This document shows, piece after piece, positions 1-9,083 of a stretch of DNA of 64,000 nt. Numbering within the stretch: the stretch's first letter is position 1; the number at the start of each line of letters is the position of its first letter. The notes below the pieces were generated by a model, which was given only the letters and a program-made list of their open reading frames with translations, ran no database searches and was not told where the DNA came from. The position numbers and the translations under genes were made by a program. The stretch is from Fodinicola feengrottensis (GTDB taxonomy: Bacteria > Actinomycetota > Actinomycetes > Mycobacteriales > HKI-0501), in the NCBI RefSeq assembly GCF_010993775.1, contig NZ_WOTO01000048.1, positions 1 through 64,000 of the forward strand, given 5' to 3'.

Positions 1-2
1 AC

Positions 3-902
3 AGCGCCGACAGCGCGACGCAGGTGGTCTGCTTGAACACTCGGCGGGCCGCCCGGATTTTCGGGCTGTCGCTGAACGATCCGCTAACCAGCTTCTTCAA
101 TGCCGATTTCCGCTGTCAATTCCAGCTTGGTGAGATGGTCGCGCCGGCGCCGCTGCAGGTGGTCCTGATCCTCACCGCGGTCATCGTGGTGCTGTGGCTC
201 GGAAACGCGCTGCACCGGATGTACGCCGCGGCTGTCCTGGTTGGCGGGTTGCTGGTCATCAACATTTTGGCGTACCAGGTCTGGATCAACCGGCTGCTGA
301 TGCCGTTGATGCTGCTGGCACTTTTGCTCTTACCGGTCGCGGTTTCCTTGCTGGCCGCGAAAAGACCTTGGCTCCGGGAATACCGGCTGGCCATCGGCGG
401 TGCGTTGGTCGCGCTGGTGATGATCGGCGGCGCCGAGGCGATGGCTTTCGGCGACCCGCGACCGGCGTACCGGCTGGGCATTCTGTTCTCCCAGCCGGCC
501 GACCCGGTGCCGTCGCTGCTGCCCTCCACTCGTGCCCTGGTGGCCGGAATCGAACAGGTGAAGAAGTCCGGCGCGAAAGTGGTCGGGCTCTCCGAGTTCG
601 AGAACAGCCAGGAATACGCGATCTGGGTTGGGCTCGGTGCCTCGCAGGACAAGGTCCGGTTGGTCGCCATGAAGAGCGTCATTCCCAAGCTGCAGGAAGA
701 CACTAGCCAAGTGGATGCGGTGTTGTGCGTACAGGTGAAGGTGTCCGACTGTGCGGACGTGTTGCCGGCCGGCTGGAATGTCCAGGTGCACACGGACCCG
801 GAAAGCTCGGTGATCGCAGTGGTGGCGCTTTCCCCGAAACTGGCTACATCCGCTCCAGGGTCCGGTGCTGGTCAGCCAGGTAGCGGTAAACTTCCGCGTT
901 GA
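3..902 (+). CDS. Membrane protein, N-terminus cut by window edge
   Basis: The reading frame is open to the left edge, so the true start probably lies outside the window; the first in-frame start codon is the GTG at 24. Four hydrophobic stretches (about residues 45-60, 67-85, 92-112 and 124-140 counted from that GTG) are followed by a soluble C-terminal part of about 150 residues. I do not recognise the family. It could be the end of a larger polytopic protein such as a glycosyltransferase. The last 59 bases overlap the convergent carbonic anhydrase gene, so the exact C-terminus is doubtful. Confidence 0.5.
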   Translation, partial: SADSATQVVCLNTRRAARIFGLSLNDPLTSFFNADFRCQFQLGEMVAPAPLQVVLILTAVIVVLWLGNALHRMYAAAVLVGGLLVINILAYQVWINRLLMPLMLLALLLLPVAVSLLAAKRPWLREYRLAIGGALVALVMIGGAEAMAFGDPRPAYRLGILFSQPADPVPSLLPSTRALVAGIEQVKKSGAKVVGLSEFENSQEYAIWVGLGASQDKVRLVAMKSVIPKLQEDTSQVDAVLCVQVKVSDCADVLPAGWNVQVHTDPESSVIAVVALSPKLATSAPGSGAGQPGSGKLPR

Positions 903-1373
903 GCGCGATTTTCTGACGGTCGGTGTCGGAAAGTTGGCGGACGACCCTCGCCGGTGTGCCGACCACCAGTGAGCCGGCCGGGATTTTGGTGCCCTCCAAC
1001 ACACCACCGCGCCGGCCGCCACGATCGAGAAAGCGCCGACCACCGTTCCGTTCAACAGCGTCGCGGACATGCCGATCAGCACGTCATCCTCCACAGTGGA
1101 CCCGTGGATGACCGCGTTGTGCCCGACCGACACCCGATCCCCGATGGTGGTGGGAAAACCGGGGTCGGCGTGCAGCACGCTGTGGTCCTGGATGTTCGTC
1201 ACGCTGCCGAGGGTGATCTCGGTGGTGTCGGCCCGGATGGTGGTGCCATACCAGACGCTGGAGGCCGGCCCGATCCGTACGTCCCCGATGACCCGGCACC
1301 CGGCGGCCAGGAACGCCTCCGGGTCGATGCGCGGACGCCGATCGCCGATTGCGGCGACAAATGGTTCACTCAT
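844..1373 (-). CDS. Gamma-class carbonic anhydrase family protein (frameshifted)
   Basis: The protein is a left-handed beta-helix (hexapeptide repeat) of the gamma-carbonic anhydrase/PaaY/YrdA group, about 176 residues long. The start ATG at 1373 is preceded by an AAGGAG ribosome site. The three metal-ligand histidines of the family are visible in QDHSVLHAD and VGHNAVIHG. Family members are zinc or iron enzymes that hydrate CO2, but many homologues have no proven activity. Around 999-1005 the frame changes because of an extra dinucleotide in a CACA run. The second half (TP-ARVVRQLS and LADQHRTLERM) continues in another frame to a TAG at 844. It is divergent from the enoyl-CoA hydratase gene, 82 bp away. 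Confidence 0.82.
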
Positions 1374-1455
1374 GGCGTTCTCCTTGGGGGACGGCTTTTC
1401 ACAGCGTACGAGTGGATACATGAAGGTGCCGCTGGCGGGGCCTAGAATCCCGGGC

Positions 1456-2217
1456 ATGGCGGAAAGTGTGCGGGTGGAACGCAGCGGGCCGGTGACCACC
1501 GTGGTGTTGTCTCGGCCGCAGGCGCGCAATGCGGTGGACGGGCGGACCGCAGCGCTGCTGGCGGACGCCTTTCGGGAGTTTGACGCCGATCCAGCTGCCG
1601 CGGTCGCGGTTTTGTGGGGCGAGGGCGGCACGTTCTGTGCGGGCGCGGACCTGAAGGCGATCGGTACGCCCCAAGGCAATGCGGTCACCGCGGACGGCGA
1701 CGGGCCGATGGGCCCAACGCGGATGCGGTTGGGTAAGCCGGTGATCGCGGCGATCGCCGGGCACGCGGTGGCCGGCGGGCTGGAGTTGGCGCTCTGGTGT
1801 GATTTGCGGGTAGCTGACGAGACCGCGGTTTTCGGGGTGTTCTGCAGGCGGTGGGGCGTGCCGCTGATCGATGGCGGCACAGTGCGGCTGCCGCGGTTGA
1901 TCGGCGTCAGCCGGGCGATGGACCTGACGCTCACCGGGCGGGCGGTGCCGGCGCAGGAGGCGTACGCGATGGGGCTCGCCAACCGGCTGGTCCCTGCTGG
2001 GCAGGAGCGGGAGGCCGCCGAGCGGCTCGCGGCTGAATTGGCCTCGCTTCCACAGACCTGCCTACGGGAAGACCGGCTTTCGCTGCTGGAACAGGAATCC
2101 CTGAATGAGCCGGCGGCATTGGCCAACGAACTGCGGCACGGCTGGGTATCGCTGGGCGCGGACGCGGTGGCCGGCGCGGCCAGGTTCGCCGGTGGCGCCG
2201 GTCGGCACGGCGGCTGA
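1456..2217 (+). CDS. Enoyl-CoA hydratase/isomerase (crotonase) family protein
   Basis: The gene is intact and encodes 253 residues, the usual crotonase length. The oxyanion-hole segments CAGADLKAI (near residue 55) and GHAVAGGLELAL (near residue 97) are both present. The family hydrates or isomerises enoyl-CoA thioesters in beta-oxidation and related routes. The position after the second oxyanion segment carries DETAVFGVFCRR and not the usual glutamate-rich motif, so the precise reaction is open. The start ATG at 1456 lies next to a half-palindrome CCTAGAAT that resembles one arm of the operator found at 54 kb, which may be chance. A long hairpin follows the stop codon. Confidence 0.85.
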   Translation: MAESVRVERSGPVTTVVLSRPQARNAVDGRTAALLADAFREFDADPAAAVAVLWGEGGTFCAGADLKAIGTPQGNAVTADGDGPMGPTRMRLGKPVIAAIAGHAVAGGLELALWCDLRVADETAVFGVFCRRWGVPLIDGGTVRLPRLIGVSRAMDLTLTGRAVPAQEAYAMGLANRLVPAGQEREAAERLAAELASLPQTCLREDRLSLLEQESLNEPAALANELRHGWVSLGADAVAGAARFAGGAGRHGG

Positions 2218-2241
2218 CTTTCCTCACAAGATTCACCAAAT

Positions 2242-2279
2242 GAGCCCGGATCGCGCCAAAGTCGGCGGGATCCGGGCTC
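2242..2279. terminator. Bidirectional hairpin terminator between convergent genes
   Basis: Two perfect 11-base arms (GAGCCCGGATC and GATCCGGGCTC) enclose a 16-base loop. The hairpin lies between the stop codons of the enoyl-CoA hydratase (+) and the DUF1772 gene (-). It lacks a long U tract, as is usual in actinomycetes. Confidence 0.7.
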
Positions 2280-2293
2280 CTTTGCCTTGCGGA

Positions 2294-2797
2294 CTATGCG
2301 GTCGTACGCCCTGCCATGACCAGGGCCCAGGCCAGGCAGCCAAAGGCCGCGGTGTTGGTGAGTGCGCGTACGAGATTCCATCCGAGCCAGGCGTTTTCAA
2401 AGGCGTGCCGGACGGCGGCGAGGTCGCCGATCTTGGCGGGGTCGCCGGCGGCCATCAAGGCGTCGTTCAACGGGACGTTGGCGGCAATGGTGACCACGAA
2501 AGTGACCAGATAGAACAACACGGCGGCGAGGATCCAGGGGAAAACCCGCCACCCGCTGCCGCCCATGTGCAGCGCCGCGGCCACGATCGCGGTCAGTAGT
2601 GCACCCATGAAGGTGAGGAAGAACCAGCCGTTCAGGATAGCCACGTTGATGTTCTGCATTGTTTCGATGAAGGTGCGGTCGCTGCTGGCGGCCAGGCCGG
2701 GCATCACCGCGCAGCAGAACCCGTAGAAAAGCCCGGCGATCAGGCCGGTGGTGAGGGTGGCCGCGATCAGCGACAAAACCCGCAGAAAAGACAACAT
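2294..2797 (-). CDS. DUF1772 family membrane protein
   Basis: The gene is intact and encodes 167 residues with four predicted membrane helices: residues 1-22 and about 48-72, 80-103 and 140-160. The pattern of a glycine-rich first helix, a central MQNINxAILN segment and a C-terminal WNLVRALTN segment fits the DUF1772 (anthrone-oxygenase-like) family. The start at 2797 is chosen because GGAGG lies five bases upstream; an in-frame ATG further upstream has no such site. The function of bacterial members is unknown. Confidence 0.75.
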   Translation of the reverse strand: MLSFLRVLSLIAATLTTGLIAGLFYGFCCAVMPGLAASSDRTFIETMQNINVAILNGWFFLTFMGALLTAIVAAALHMGGSGWRVFPWILAAVLFYLVTFVVTIAANVPLNDALMAAGDPAKIGDLAAVRHAFENAWLGWNLVRALTNTAAFGCLAWALVMAGRTTA

Positions 2798-2904
2798 GGA
2801 TCCTCCATGGCCGAATGCTTTGCGTTGCATTCAGTTAAGCGCAGCGGATCCGCGCGGGCCATGTTCCAGAAAAACTCACCCGCATGCGCGTACGTCCACC
2901 AGAC

Positions 2905-3709
2905 CTACTTCCCGATCACCGGGCCGCCGGCCTGAATCGTCTGGTCGATCCAACGATCGGGGTCGGCGGCCTTGATCGCGTAGTCGGCGGCCACCGACGG
3001 GTGCGGCAGGATCAGGAATTCCTCGGTGGCCAGCCCGCGAACGGCGGCCTCGGCGACGTCTTCGGGGCGCAGCAACGGACCTGCCGCCGCGATCGCCAGC
3101 GCGGACGGATGACCGGCCGCTATGCCAGGCATCAGAAGGTCGGTGCGGACGCCCAGCGGGCACAGCGCGCTGACCCGGATCCCGCGCGGTTTGTAGGTCA
3201 CCGCAAGCCATTCGGCCAGCCCGACCGCGGCATGTTTGCTGACCGTGTACGGCGCGTCGCCGGGCACGCCGAGCAGGCCCGCGGCGGACGCGGTGATCAA
3301 CAGATAGCCCGAACCACGCCGGATCATTCCCGGAACGGCCGCCTGCGCCGCGTAAACATGCTGGAGAACGTTGATTTTCCAGGAACACTCCCACTGTTCC
3401 CTCGGTCGCGTGCAAGCCGGTTCCAAACGCCTGCCCGGCATTCGAGCAGAACAGGTCGAGTCCTCCGTACGATTGCTGAGCTGTCCGCACCAGCCGTTGC
3501 ATCTCGGTTTTCGAGGAGGCGTCAGCGCGAACCGCGACGGCCTGCTGGCCTTGCGCTTCAATGCCGGCGGCAACCGCTTGCGCCGCCTCACCGTCAATGT
3601 CCGAGACGACCAGCCCGCGGGTGCCGGCCCGCGCCAACCGCCGGGCCAACGCGGCGCCGATGCCTTTTCCGGCGCCGGTGACGATGGCTATCCGGTCGGT
3701 CAGGATCAT
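2905..3709 (-). CDS. Short-chain dehydrogenase/reductase (frameshifted)
   Basis: This is a classical SDR of about 268 residues. The Rossmann motif TGAGKGIG is near residue 9 and NAG near residue 90. The catalytic serine lies in ITASAAG and the catalytic YxxxK in PYTVSKHA. Members oxidise or reduce alcohols and ketones with NAD(P). The first third ends in a wrong frame at 3399-3401; removing one C from that CCC triplet restores TEEQWECSWKINVLQHVYA, which reads straight into the second part. The start at 3709 has a GGGGAG site. The substrate cannot be inferred from the neighbours. Confidence 0.8.
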
Positions 3710-3852
3710 CAGAACTCCCCGTTGTGTTTCGTCGCTGGGCATGCGGATCATAGGTCGATGGCTGACTTGGATCGGATCCATGTCACGTTCGGCGCGATTC
3801 TTTGTTATGGCGATGACAAGGCGGCGGCAACCTTCGTTGTCTGTCGGACAGC

Positions 3853-3897
3853 GCAACGCCCCGCTGCGTGCGTGGGGCGCACGAAGCGGGGCGTTGC
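3853..3897. terminator. Strong 13-bp hairpin terminator
   Basis: Perfect 13-base arms (GCAACGCCCCGCT and AGCGGGGCGTTGC) enclose 19 bases that contain a further short hairpin. It lies just beyond the stop codon of the small minus-strand gene ending at 3912, and probably terminates it. Confidence 0.7.
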
Positions 3898-3911
3898 TTC
3901 CGGGGGACCGG

Positions 3912-4196
3912 CTAAAGGAGAGACGCGGTGGAGGACGGGATCCGCGCGCTCACGTAGTCGCTAACGGTCCGCCACTGCGTCTCCTGCTCCGGGGGTTTGA
4001 CCAGCATCTGCCCGCAGTGCTGGCAGCGGGCCATCTCCAACGTCTCGTACGGGCGGCAAATGGCGCCGAGGGCGTTCCCGGGCTGATGCGCGTGGCGCTG
4101 GACAAAACGGGAGCTAGGTGACAAGGGTCGGTCCTCCGGCGTCTCGGATGTCACGAAGAGGATGTTGTCTGTCACTGTAAGTCGCTGCACGTGCAC
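3912..4196 (-). CDS. Small hypothetical protein with a CxxC pair
   Basis: The frame encodes up to 94 residues, with a C-terminal segment ICRPYETLEMARCQHCGQM that looks like half of a zinc-binding knuckle. I do not recognise the family. The start is uncertain: GTG at 4196 and GTG at 4178 are both possible, and neither has a clear ribosome site. A strong terminator immediately downstream supports a real transcript. Confidence 0.45.
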   Translation of the reverse strand: MHVQRLTVTDNILFVTSETPEDRPLSPSSRFVQRHAHQPGNALGAICRPYETLEMARCQHCGQMLVKPPEQETQWRTVSDYVSARIPSSTASLL

Positions 4197-4208
4197 GATG
4201 CGCGTCCC

Positions 4209-4227
4209 GGCTGAAGATCATTCAGCC
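4209..4227. terminator. Short hairpin after the VC0807-type gene
   Basis: Arms GGCTGAA and TTCAGCC enclose a five-base loop, seven bases beyond the stop codon of the minus-strand membrane gene. It is a plausible terminator, but short. Confidence 0.4.
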
Positions 4228-4233
4228 CGCGCA

Positions 4234-4923
4234 TTAAACCGTCTGGAAGCCCCGGGCGGCGGCCATCCGCTGGCGGCGTCGTGCGTACCACATGGTCCAG
4301 CCGACCAGCCCGATGATCACCGCGATCGGGAGCTGCTGGGAGATGGCGACCATCACCGTCAGCGGCAGCAGGAACACCAGGACTGTACGCGTGCCCACCT
4401 CGGCAAGCAGGACGACACCCCAGACGACGGTCAGGAAATACTGCGTACTGCGAAAACCCTTGAGCTCCCACAGGTCGTTCCAGCCTTTGATGCCGCGCCG
4501 GCGTGCCGTCCGTACCGAACCGGCGGCCGAAGAAGAACATCAGTGGCCGCGGGAAAAGCAGCGATCCCAGGCAGACGATGCCGAACAGCGCGTCGTCGGC
4601 GCGGAGTCCTTGATCAGCGCCACCTTCGGGCTGTTGAAGGCCAGCGAACTGGCGATCCCAATGACCAGCAAGATGAGCACGAACAGGCTTAGTTCGTCCA
4701 ATCGGCGCTGTTTCGCGTACACGATGGCGAGCTCGACGGCCGGCCAGAGGCCGCTGATGGCGAGCGCCGCGACCGGGCCGATGCCGTACTGGGTCAGGAC
4801 GAAATACGTGACGGTCGTCAGGATCAGGTTGAAGAAGATGGTCGGCAACATGCTTTTGAGGAAGGCGCCGAAGCCGGCGCGTTCGCCGGTCGGTGCGGTG
4901 GCAGTGGTCTGCTGCTGGGTCAT
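4234..4923 (-). CDS. VC0807-like integral membrane protein (two frameshifts)
   Basis: Reconstructed length is about 229 residues with five to six hydrophobic helices. The N-terminal part (FLKSMLPTIFFNLILTTV) and the motif FFFGRRFGT-DGTPAGIKGWNDLWE are typical of the VC0807 family of unknown function. Frame changes near 4597 and 4512 must be bridged to reach the natural end at TAA 4234. A second member of the same family is encoded at 34519-35171. The gene is divergent from the PaaX-like regulator, with 28 bp between the start codons, so that regulator may control it. Confidence 0.72.
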
Positions 4924-4951
4924 CGGCTGGCTCCCGTGCGGAGAAGTAGAT

Positions 4952-5788
4952 GTGACGTTTACGATGACGATCGTGAATCAGCACGTCAAGTCTGGGCGCG
5001 GACGCTCGGTGAGCTTTGTCCCGTTTGTGTTCGGGGTGTCCCAACAGGAAGAGCTGCCGGGGACGGTGCTGACCACCCTGCTGGGCGATCTGGGCCTGAC
5101 CACCGCGGCGGCGCGGGCGCTGATCGCCCGGATGCAACGCGACGGCCAGCTGGCGGGTACGCGCCGTGGCCGCGGTGTCGACTACCGGCTGATCGGGGAG
5201 TTCCTTCGGCAGTTCAAGCGCATCCAGACGGCCGAGACACGGCCGCCGATGCGCTGGACAGGTGCGTACGATGCGCTGCTCTTCCAGGTGCCCGAGCAAC
5301 ACCGGGCGTATCGCGACGCTCTTCGCCGGCATGCGCTCTTCGCCGGCTACGGCATTCTCCAGCCGGGTGTGCTCATCTCCCTGTCGGACCGGCGGACGGT
5401 GCTGGAGAGCCGGCTGCCGGATCCGCCGGACGGGTCCCGGCTGCTCTCGGCGCGGCTGGAAATGTCCATCGAGGACGCGGCGGAGGCCGCTTGTCGCGGA
5501 TGGGATTTGTTGGGGCTCGCTGAGATTTACCGCGCTCACCTGCGGAGTTTGCGGTCGGAGCTGGGAAAGAAGTCGCCGTTGCCGGCCACCGGTGCGACCC
5601 TGCGGCGCTGGAACGAGCTGAGCGTGGCGGCGCTGGTCGATGTCGGCCGGTTGCCGGACCTGCCGCCGGAGCTGCTGCCGCAGAACTGGCCGCGACCGGA
5701 GCTGTTGGACGCGCTGGCGAAGATTGAGGCGCGTTTTGGCGGGCCGTCGCGTGCCTATGTTGGCTCGTACGGCCGGCAGCTTCGCTGA
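4952..5788 (+). CDS. PaaX-like transcriptional regulator
   Basis: The gene is intact, about 278 residues. The N-terminal winged helix-turn-helix (VFGVSQQEELPGTVLTTLLGD, then LTTAAARALIARMQRDGQL) and the middle and C-terminal PaaX domains (DALLFQVPEQ-HRAYRDALRR, AYRGW-like segment) follow the order of the phenylacetyl-CoA-responsive repressor family. GTG at 4952 is preferred because GGAGAAG lies five bases upstream; ATG at 4964 is the alternative. No phenylacetate genes lie nearby, so the ligand is unknown. Autoregulation and control of the divergent membrane gene are inferences from the geometry. Confidence 0.75.
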   Translation: MTFTMTIVNQHVKSGRGRSVSFVPFVFGVSQQEELPGTVLTTLLGDLGLTTAAARALIARMQRDGQLAGTRRGRGVDYRLIGEFLRQFKRIQTAETRPPMRWTGAYDALLFQVPEQHRAYRDALRRHALFAGYGILQPGVLISLSDRRTVLESRLPDPPDGSRLLSARLEMSIEDAAEAACRGWDLLGLAEIYRAHLRSLRSELGKKSPLPATGATLRRWNELSVAALVDVGRLPDLPPELLPQNWPRPELLDALAKIEARFGGPSRAYVGSYGRQLR

Positions 5789-5910
5789 TTCTCGCCCGAT
5801 TCCATCGCGCTGCCATCGCGCCTTCCTAGCCTGCGACGCGACGCGACGCCGGGTCGTCGTGACCCGGCGGGCGCCGGCTTCCAGGCCGGCCTCGGCAGGA
5901 AGGAAAGCCT

Positions 5911-6603
5911 GTGCGTAGATGGAAAACGCTGGTCGCGGCTGGCGGATTCGCGGTCGTGATGGTGCTGGCGTCGATGTCGCCGGTCGGCGCCGCTGCCGTA
6001 CGTCCGCTGGATTCCGGCCCGACCGCGAGCCAGTTGCTCGCGAAGGTCGGCAACTGTACGACAAAGCTGACCAAGGAGCCGCTGCAGGAGGACGAGGACT
6101 CGCCGCGGAACGTGAACGTGTGTGGCGCCAACGGAGCGGTGTTCTACCAAGCGGACATGGATGTCGACTGCGACGGCCAGCGTACGGATCAGTGCAACGA
6201 GAACACCGACTGCTGCTATCAGGATGACACGACTTTCCACCAGTCGGACGGACAAGCGCTCAATGCCGCTCAGCTGCCGTATATCGTGATGCCGCGCGAC
6301 AGCAGCAACTGGGACTGGCATCAGAATGGCATCGACGGCGGGTCGGTGGCGGCAGTGATCTATGACGGCAAAGTCGAATACGCCGTGTTTGGGGACACTG
6401 ACTCACCAAACAAGGTCGGGGAGGCCTCGTACGCGACCGCCCAGGCTCTCGGGATCGACCCGGACCCGCGCTCGGGCGGTGTCGACGACGACGGTGTCAC
6501 CTATATCGTCTTCTCCAACACCACTGCGGATCCCATCGAGTCACATGACTCCGCGGTGACCCTCGGACAACAAGCCGCGCAGAATTTCATCAATAACAAC
6601 TAG
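5911..6603 (+). CDS. Secreted chitosanase, glycoside hydrolase family 75
   Basis: The gene is intact, 230 residues. A Sec signal peptide (RRWKTLVAAGG, a hydrophobic core, cleavage near VGAAA) precedes a cysteine-rich catalytic domain with DTTFHQSDGQALNA, VAAVIYDGKVEYAVFGDTD and IGEAS/VGEAS-type motifs of fungal and actinobacterial GH75 endo-chitosanases. It hydrolyses beta-1,4 links in chitosan outside the cell. The GTG start follows AGGAAGG. Its TAG stop overlaps the stop codon of the convergent YoaK-type gene. Confidence 0.85.
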   Translation: MRRWKTLVAAGGFAVVMVLASMSPVGAAAVRPLDSGPTASQLLAKVGNCTTKLTKEPLQEDEDSPRNVNVCGANGAVFYQADMDVDCDGQRTDQCNENTDCCYQDDTTFHQSDGQALNAAQLPYIVMPRDSSNWDWHQNGIDGGSVAAVIYDGKVEYAVFGDTDSPNKVGEASYATAQALGIDPDPRSGGVDDDGVTYIVFSNTTADPIESHDSAVTLGQQAAQNFINNN

Positions 6604-7283
6604 GCTTTGCGTTCGTGCCATAATCCGTACGTGAGCAGGGCGAAGGCGGCGGTCAGGATGCCGGCGGCGATCCACAGTGCCCGGTCGCCCAGGGCCATCG
6701 TGGCCAGCGCGCCGATCGCGGCGCCGACCAGGAAAGACAGGCAGACCATCCCGAACCACAGCGTGAGACGCCAGTTCTTGGTGCGTACGGCTGAAAACGC
6801 GTTGCTGACCAGTGAACGCAGGTTGTTCGTGGTGACGATGGTGCTGTACGACTGATCGCCCACCTTTCGGAACGAGGTGGACTGCAGCGCGGCGGCAAAC
6901 GAAATACCGAGCGCCAACCAGCCGGTCGTGAAGACCGTCGGCAGACCGGCGACCACCACCAGGAACACGATCTCCAGTCCCAGCGTGGTGGCCGCCGCCC
7001 AGCGGATGTATTTGCGGGCAGCGGGCTGCATAATGCTCTCGCCCACCAGTGCACCCACCAGGAACGCGGCGATCGGCAACGCGTGCTGGGCTGTGTCCGG
7101 CCAATGGCCGCCGGCCGCGGCTACCCCCCCGGTGAGGATGATGTTTCCGGTCATCGCGTTGGCGAAAACCTGGCCGTGGTTCAGATAGGTCAGCGCGTCC
7201 AGGAACCCGCTGGCGATGGCCAGCAGCGCGGCAATCAGCAGCGACTCCTGGCCATCGCGGACCCGGTGCACCGGCACGGTCAC
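6600..7283 (-). CDS. YoaK/DUF1275 family membrane protein
   Basis: The gene is intact, 227 residues with six predicted helices. The DUF1275 signature is clear: ASGFLDALTYLNHGQVFANAMTGNIIL near the N-terminus and the central QSTSFRKVGDQSYSTIVTTNNLRSL. The function is unknown; members are often called YoaK-type transporters. Its GTG start overlaps the stop codon of the poxB-like gene (GTGA), so the two are probably translationally coupled in one operon. Confidence 0.85.
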   Translation of the reverse strand: MTVPVHRVRDGQESLLIAALLAIASGFLDALTYLNHGQVFANAMTGNIILTGGVAAAGGHWPDTAQHALPIAAFLVGALVGESIMQPAARKYIRWAAATTLGLEIVFLVVVAGLPTVFTTGWLALGISFAAALQSTSFRKVGDQSYSTIVTTNNLRSLVSNAFSAVRTKNWRLTLWFGMVCLSFLVGAAIGALATMALGDRALWIAAGILTAAFALLTYGLWHERKA

Positions 7284-9004
7284 GGGCGGGGCACGTTTCG
7301 CAGGTTCGCGCGGGCCATCTCCACCATGTCGCCGACGCCGCCGGTCAGCACGGTCCGGCTGATCGCGGCGGCAAAACCACGCACCTGTCGGCCGGTGACC
7401 CGCGGTGGCACGGCCAGCGCATACGGATCGGTGACCAGATCGACCAGGGCCGGACCCGGATGCGCGAACGCCTCCACCAAAGCGTCTCTTACCTCGGCTG
7501 GTTTTTTTCCACTCGTACGGCGTGAACTCCGGCGGCCCGGGCGATGCCGGCGAAGTCGACCGGCGGATGGTCAGTACCGTAGTCGGGGAGGCCGTCGACC
7601 AGCATTTCCAGTTTCACCATGCCCAGTGTCGCATTGTTGAAGACGACGACCTTGACCGGCAGATCCGCGGACGACAACGTGAGCAATTCGCCCATCAGCA
7701 TGGCCAGCCCGCCGTCACCGGAAATCGACACCACCTGGCGGCCCGGGGCCGCCAGCTGCGCGCCAATCGCGTGCGGTAGCGCGTTGGCCATGCTGCCGTG
7801 CCGAAAAGAGCCGAGCACTCGGCGTTTTCCGTTCGGCGTCAGGTAACGGGCCGCCCACACGCAGCCCATGCCGGTGTCCACGGTGAAAACCGTGTCGTCG
7901 TTGGCCACCTCGTCGAGGACTTTCGCCGCATATTCTGGATGGATCGGCGTCCGGTGCTCGATGTTCTTGGTGTACGCGTCAACGACGACTTCGAGTTTGC
8001 GGGGTGTGCTCTCGCAACATCTGGTGCAGGAACGACGGGTCGGTTTTCTGGGTCAGCTTGGGCAACACGGCCCGGATGGTTTCGGCGACCGAGCCGTGCA
8101 CCGCCAGATCCAGCACGGTCCGACGGCCCAGGTGTGCCGGCTCGATGTCCACCTGGATGGTCTTGGCCTGCGGCAGGAACGTGTCGTACGGGAAATCGGT
8201 GCCCAGCATCACGATCCGGTCCGCCGCGTGCATCGCGTCGTAGCAGGCGCCGTAGCCGAGCAGGCCACTCATGCCCACGTCGTACGGATTGTCGTACTGG
8301 ATCCATTCCTTGCCACCAAAGGAATGGCCCACCGGCGCCTGCAGCCAGCTGGCCAACTCCATCACGTCATCATGCGCGTTTTCGCAGCCGGCGCCGCAGA
8401 AAAGCATCACCTTCTCGCCGTTGTTGAGCAAGGTGGCGAGCTGGTCGACGGTGGTGGGGGGGGGCACCACCGCGCCCGGCTCTGCTGGCCGGAAATCCTC
8501 GTCGCTGCCATACGCTTTGCGTTCGGCGATGTCGCCAGGGATCGTCAACACCGAAACTCCGCGCCGGCCAACGGAAGTTTGCATGGCCGTACGCAACAGC
8601 CTGGCCATCTGCTCCGGCTGGGAGACCAGCTCGCTGAAATGGCTGCATTCGGTGAAGAGGCTTTCCGGGTGAGTTTCCTGGAAATAGCCGGAACCGATCT
8701 GTCCGGACGGGATGTGCGAGGCGATCGCCAACACCGGCGCGCCACTGCGATGCGCGTCGTAAAGGCCATTGATCAGGTGCAGGTTGCCCGGGCCGCAACT
8801 GCCCGCACACACCGCCAGTTTTCCGGTCAGCTGCGCCTCGGCGGCGGCGGCGAAGGCGGCCGCCTCCTCATGTCGTACATGCACCCACTCGATGCCTTCG
8901 GTGCGCCGGATGGCGTCGACGATCGGGTTCAGGCTGTCGCCCACGATGCCGTAGACTCGGCTGACTCCGGCCCGCCGCAGCGTCCGGACGAGCTGTTCGG
9001 CCAC
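7280..9004 (-). CDS. poxB: ThDP-dependent pyruvate oxidase/dehydrogenase-type enzyme (two frameshifts)
   Basis: The reconstructed protein is about 575 residues, the normal length for the family. It has the N-terminal pyrimidine-binding domain (YGIVGDSLNP, HVRHEEAAAFAA), the central FAD/DHS-like domain, and the C-terminal ThDP domain with the SGDGGLAML...NN metal-binding motif. PoxB-type enzymes decarboxylate pyruvate to acetate with electron transfer to quinone. Frame changes occur at about 8003 (run of C) and 7503 (run of seven T); both sides align perfectly across them. The start is taken as GTG 9004; a slightly longer N-terminus reading PTVAEQLV in another frame is possible if an extra TG near 9005 is an error. 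Confidence 0.82.
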
Positions 9005-9083
9005 ACAGTTGGCACGATCGGCACTCCCTCATTGGTGACTGTCCTTTGTCGCCATCCTCTCCCACCGATATTCATGCGTCCAA

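Noticed and set aside
1440..1450. A fourth copy of the 17-bp operator before the enoyl-CoA hydratase
   Set aside because: Only one arm (CCTAGAAT) is present; the partner arm is missing.
330..2381. A 683-codon minus-strand open frame around the carbonic anhydrase
   Set aside because: It is a long shadow frame typical of GC-rich DNA. Only the stretch below 1373 resembles a real protein.
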